DNA of 44,315 nt from DAINBT01 sp036732785. GTDB lineage: Bacteria > Planctomycetota > Phycisphaerae > Sedimentisphaerales > SM23-30. Of this stretch, positions 42,489 through 44,315 are shown in pieces. The notes beneath the pieces were generated by a model. It ran no database searches. It was not told where the DNA came from and was given only the letters and a program-made list of their open reading frames with translations. The stretch covers positions 1 through 44,315 of the forward strand of contig CAZICK010000024.1 of assembly GCA_964537505.1 (NCBI GenBank), in the 5' to 3' direction. The first letter of the stretch is position 1, and every line of letters begins with the position of its first letter. Position numbers and translations under genes: made by a program.

Positions 42489-43997
42489 TTATGCCAACTT
42501 TCGGGCGATTTCTTCTTCGAGAATGTCTTTGACGGTCAGGGCGATTATGCTTTTGCCGGTTCTTTTGAAAAAGGCATCTATTTCGGTCATGGCATCGCTA
42601 GAGTAATCGAATGAGACAAAGAACCCTTTTGTGCGGTCTTCGCGCATCATCACCGCTTCGAAAGAATCAATGTCCGGCCTGCCGACCTTGCTTTTCTGCT
42701 TGACCTGTATGGGATACCAGGTATCCATGAAGTCCAACTCATCGGCTTTTTTCTTCGGCGTAGCAGAGACAGGATAAATACGCCCATCGATTCCCATATC
42801 GCCAACCTGCGCCTTATTGGGAATACCGCCCAGCGCGATAACGGCCCAGTTCTCGAATTCAAATGGTGGAATTTCGCGGAGCTTCTTTTCGCTCCACGGC
42901 AGATCACGCACAATAAAGCCGCGTCCGACCCGCCAGAGTTTTTCATCCTCTTTCATACCACACACATCACGCAGTCGCTTAGCCATTACCCGGCAGGCAG
43001 TCGGTGAAACATCGATACCTATCCATTGCCTGTTGAGATTCTCCGCAGCAACAATCGCAGTTCCGCACCCGCAAAACGCATCAAGAACAATATCGTTTTC
43101 GTTAGAGCTTGCTTTGACTATGCGGTCAAGCAACGCCAAAGGCTTCTGTGTGGGGTAACCAAGACGTTCGGCAGCCTGGGAAGAAATCGGTGGAATATCA
43201 GTCCATAAGTCTTGTAGTGGAATGCCAGGCATTTCATCAATGTATTGTTTTAAGCGGACCAAACCTGTTTTTGTATAATAAAGCCTACCTTCTCTTTCAA
43301 ACTTTTCCATATTTTCTTTTGAGTATGCCCAATATCTTCCTTTTGAAGGCCTACGTCCGTTCCATTCGTAATTTGTATCACCACCTGGTTTAGCCGCAGT
43401 AAGATCTGTTGATTTCCATCGGCGTCCGTCAGGATCAGTATTCCGGTAATTACTTGCTAAATAGTTTTCGTCATAAGGTTGATACTCAGTATTCCATGTC
43501 CAAGACTTACCTTTTGTGTAAAAGAAAAGATAATCACAGATACGACCACAACGTTTCATTCCTTGTTTGGTATCGCTATGAGCACTGCTTCTTTTCCACA
43601 CAATCTCATTTTGAAACTGGTTTTCACTGAATATCTGGTCGAGCATGATCTTCACATAGTGTGAGGCGTGCCAGTCGCAATGGTAATAGAACGATCCGGT
43701 TTTCTTCAGAACGCGGTGTAGTTCAACGCATCGAGGCCGCATAAATTCGATATATGCCTGCGTCGATGCGTGGCGGTCTTCGAATGCGCGTTTTTCCTTT
43801 GTCTCACCCCAAAACACCTCATAGATACGATTGGAGTTGAAAGGCGGGTCGATATAGATAAGGTCAACGCTGTTTTCGGGCAGCTTTTTCAATTGTTCAA
43901 GGTTATCGCCGCAATAGATTACCCGCGTATCAATCAACGCTGACGGCTTGCCGACCTTAGTGACTTTCTTAGAACGGGATGTAGATTTCTTTGCCAT
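42489..43997 (-). CDS. DNA methyltransferase fused to Mrr-like restriction endonuclease domain
   Basis: 502 residues. N-terminal amino-methyltransferase (N4-cytosine or N6-adenine, beta class): catalytic DPPF at 50-53 (DLIYIDPPFNSNRIY), SAM-binding DAFCGCGT at 306-313, and YPTQKPLALL near 281. Class beta order (catalytic motif before SAM motif) is clear. The C-terminal part (about 385-480) has a PD-(D/E)XK pattern of the Mrr type: D404 in MGIDGRIYP, Q431-V-K433 in YPIQVKQK, and further helices ending EIDAFFKRTG. This suggests a one-protein restriction-modification enzyme with no separate nuclease or specificity gene in the window. First gene of the minus-strand trio; GGAGAG precedes the ATG. 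Confidence 0.88.
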   Translation of the reverse strand: MAKKSTSRSKKVTKVGKPSALIDTRVIYCGDNLEQLKKLPENSVDLIYIDPPFNSNRIYEVFWGETKEKRAFEDRHASTQAYIEFMRPRCVELHRVLKKTGSFYYHCDWHASHYVKIMLDQIFSENQFQNEIVWKRSSAHSDTKQGMKRCGRICDYLFFYTKGKSWTWNTEYQPYDENYLASNYRNTDPDGRRWKSTDLTAAKPGGDTNYEWNGRRPSKGRYWAYSKENMEKFEREGRLYYTKTGLVRLKQYIDEMPGIPLQDLWTDIPPISSQAAERLGYPTQKPLALLDRIVKASSNENDIVLDAFCGCGTAIVAAENLNRQWIGIDVSPTACRVMAKRLRDVCGMKEDEKLWRVGRGFIVRDLPWSEKKLREIPPFEFENWAVIALGGIPNKAQVGDMGIDGRIYPVSATPKKKADELDFMDTWYPIQVKQKSKVGRPDIDSFEAVMMREDRTKGFFVSFDYSSDAMTEIDAFFKRTGKSIIALTVKDILEEEIARKLA

Positions 43998-44315
43998 TAC
44001 ACGAAACTCTCCATTATTGCTGGCTTGTGCTTTGCTTGCCTTATTTAGGGCTATGGCGGGGTATTCGAACTGTTTTTTGGGGCTGGTCGAATAAAGTCCG
44101 CCAATGGTGTTGTAAAGTAAGCTGGTTTTGTGGGAAAGTCAAGTGAAAATTAAAAATTAGAGCTTGGTGGTGAAGAATAAACGAGAGAAGAAAGCCGGGT
44201 GGGCTGAGAGGACAGACACGGACGAACACGGACAGAATAAATGGCGGGCATTGCCGGGGTGGTGGAAGATAGACCCCTGCCTTCCAGGCTGTGTCGCAAT
44301 TACATAAAAACTTGC
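43998..44315. other. 318-bp right-end region without a gene
   Basis: Includes GACAGACACGGACGAACACGG near 44212, the same sort of degenerate phrase as at 39750. It holds the presumed promoter of the methyltransferase gene (not clear) and runs to the window end. Confidence 0.4.

Noticed and set aside
1..44315. tRNA, rRNA genes or insertion sequences
   Set aside because: No tRNA cloverleaf, rRNA stretch, transposase or terminal inverted repeats could be recognised by eye; a covariance-model scan would settle the small RNAs.

Overview
The window is chromosomal DNA of a planctomycete, most likely of the Phycisphaerae type. Three things point there: a 1,615-residue secreted protein whose N-terminus carries the planctomycete LEPR-XLL motif and whose C-terminus carries Calx-beta repeats; a peptidoglycan/division (dcw) cluster with mraZ, rsmH, ftsL, ftsI, ftsW and ftsQ-like genes but no ftsA, ftsZ or murD; and purine-rich degenerate filler between genes. 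The taxon is an inference; there is no rRNA gene to confirm it.

Layout. 1-14.7 kb: an OPT-family transporter with a palindromic operator candidate, the giant LEPR-XLL/Calx-beta protein (convergent), a small coiled-coil protein, a PQQ-type beta-propeller, purH, a two-gene signalling operon (a degenerate receiver-like protein ending in a FliM/FliN-like peptide, then a GGDEF protein), and a YhaM-like OB-fold/HD protein. 14.7-20.5 kb, minus strand: dapF, rmuC, a PAS histidine kinase and two NarL-type response regulators in line. The stretch from 14.7 to 15.2 kb contains a pair of hairpin repeats with a conserved loop and changed but still complementary stems.

21-38.2 kb, plus strand: the dcw cluster in the order mraZ, orf90, rsmH, lysM gene, ftsL, ftsI, murE, murF, mraY, ftsW, AT-rich membrane orphan, murG, murC, murB, hicB, hicA, ddl, ftsQ-like. 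Four 10-bp-spaced TGG repeats upstream of mraZ look like the MraZ operator, and a near-consensus promoter sits before murE. The DNPR motif of MurE and the presence of dapF agree on meso-diaminopimelate peptidoglycan. The cluster is interrupted by a hicBA toxin-antitoxin pair and the membrane orphan, and an octamer tandem repeat runs into the ftsL start codon.

38.2-44.3 kb: an accessory region. It opens with a 32-bp-period repeat and low-complexity DNA, then a HepT/MntA-type HEPN-nucleotidyltransferase pair, more low-complexity DNA, and three minus-strand genes that look like a defence cluster: a DNA methyltransferase fused to an Mrr-like nuclease domain, a PC4-like/Ymh (HEPN-like) fusion, and a DUF2971 protein. 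An approximately 88-bp repeat follows each of the first two, so they read as gene-plus-repeat modules. This is the most promising candidate for an undescribed system in the window.
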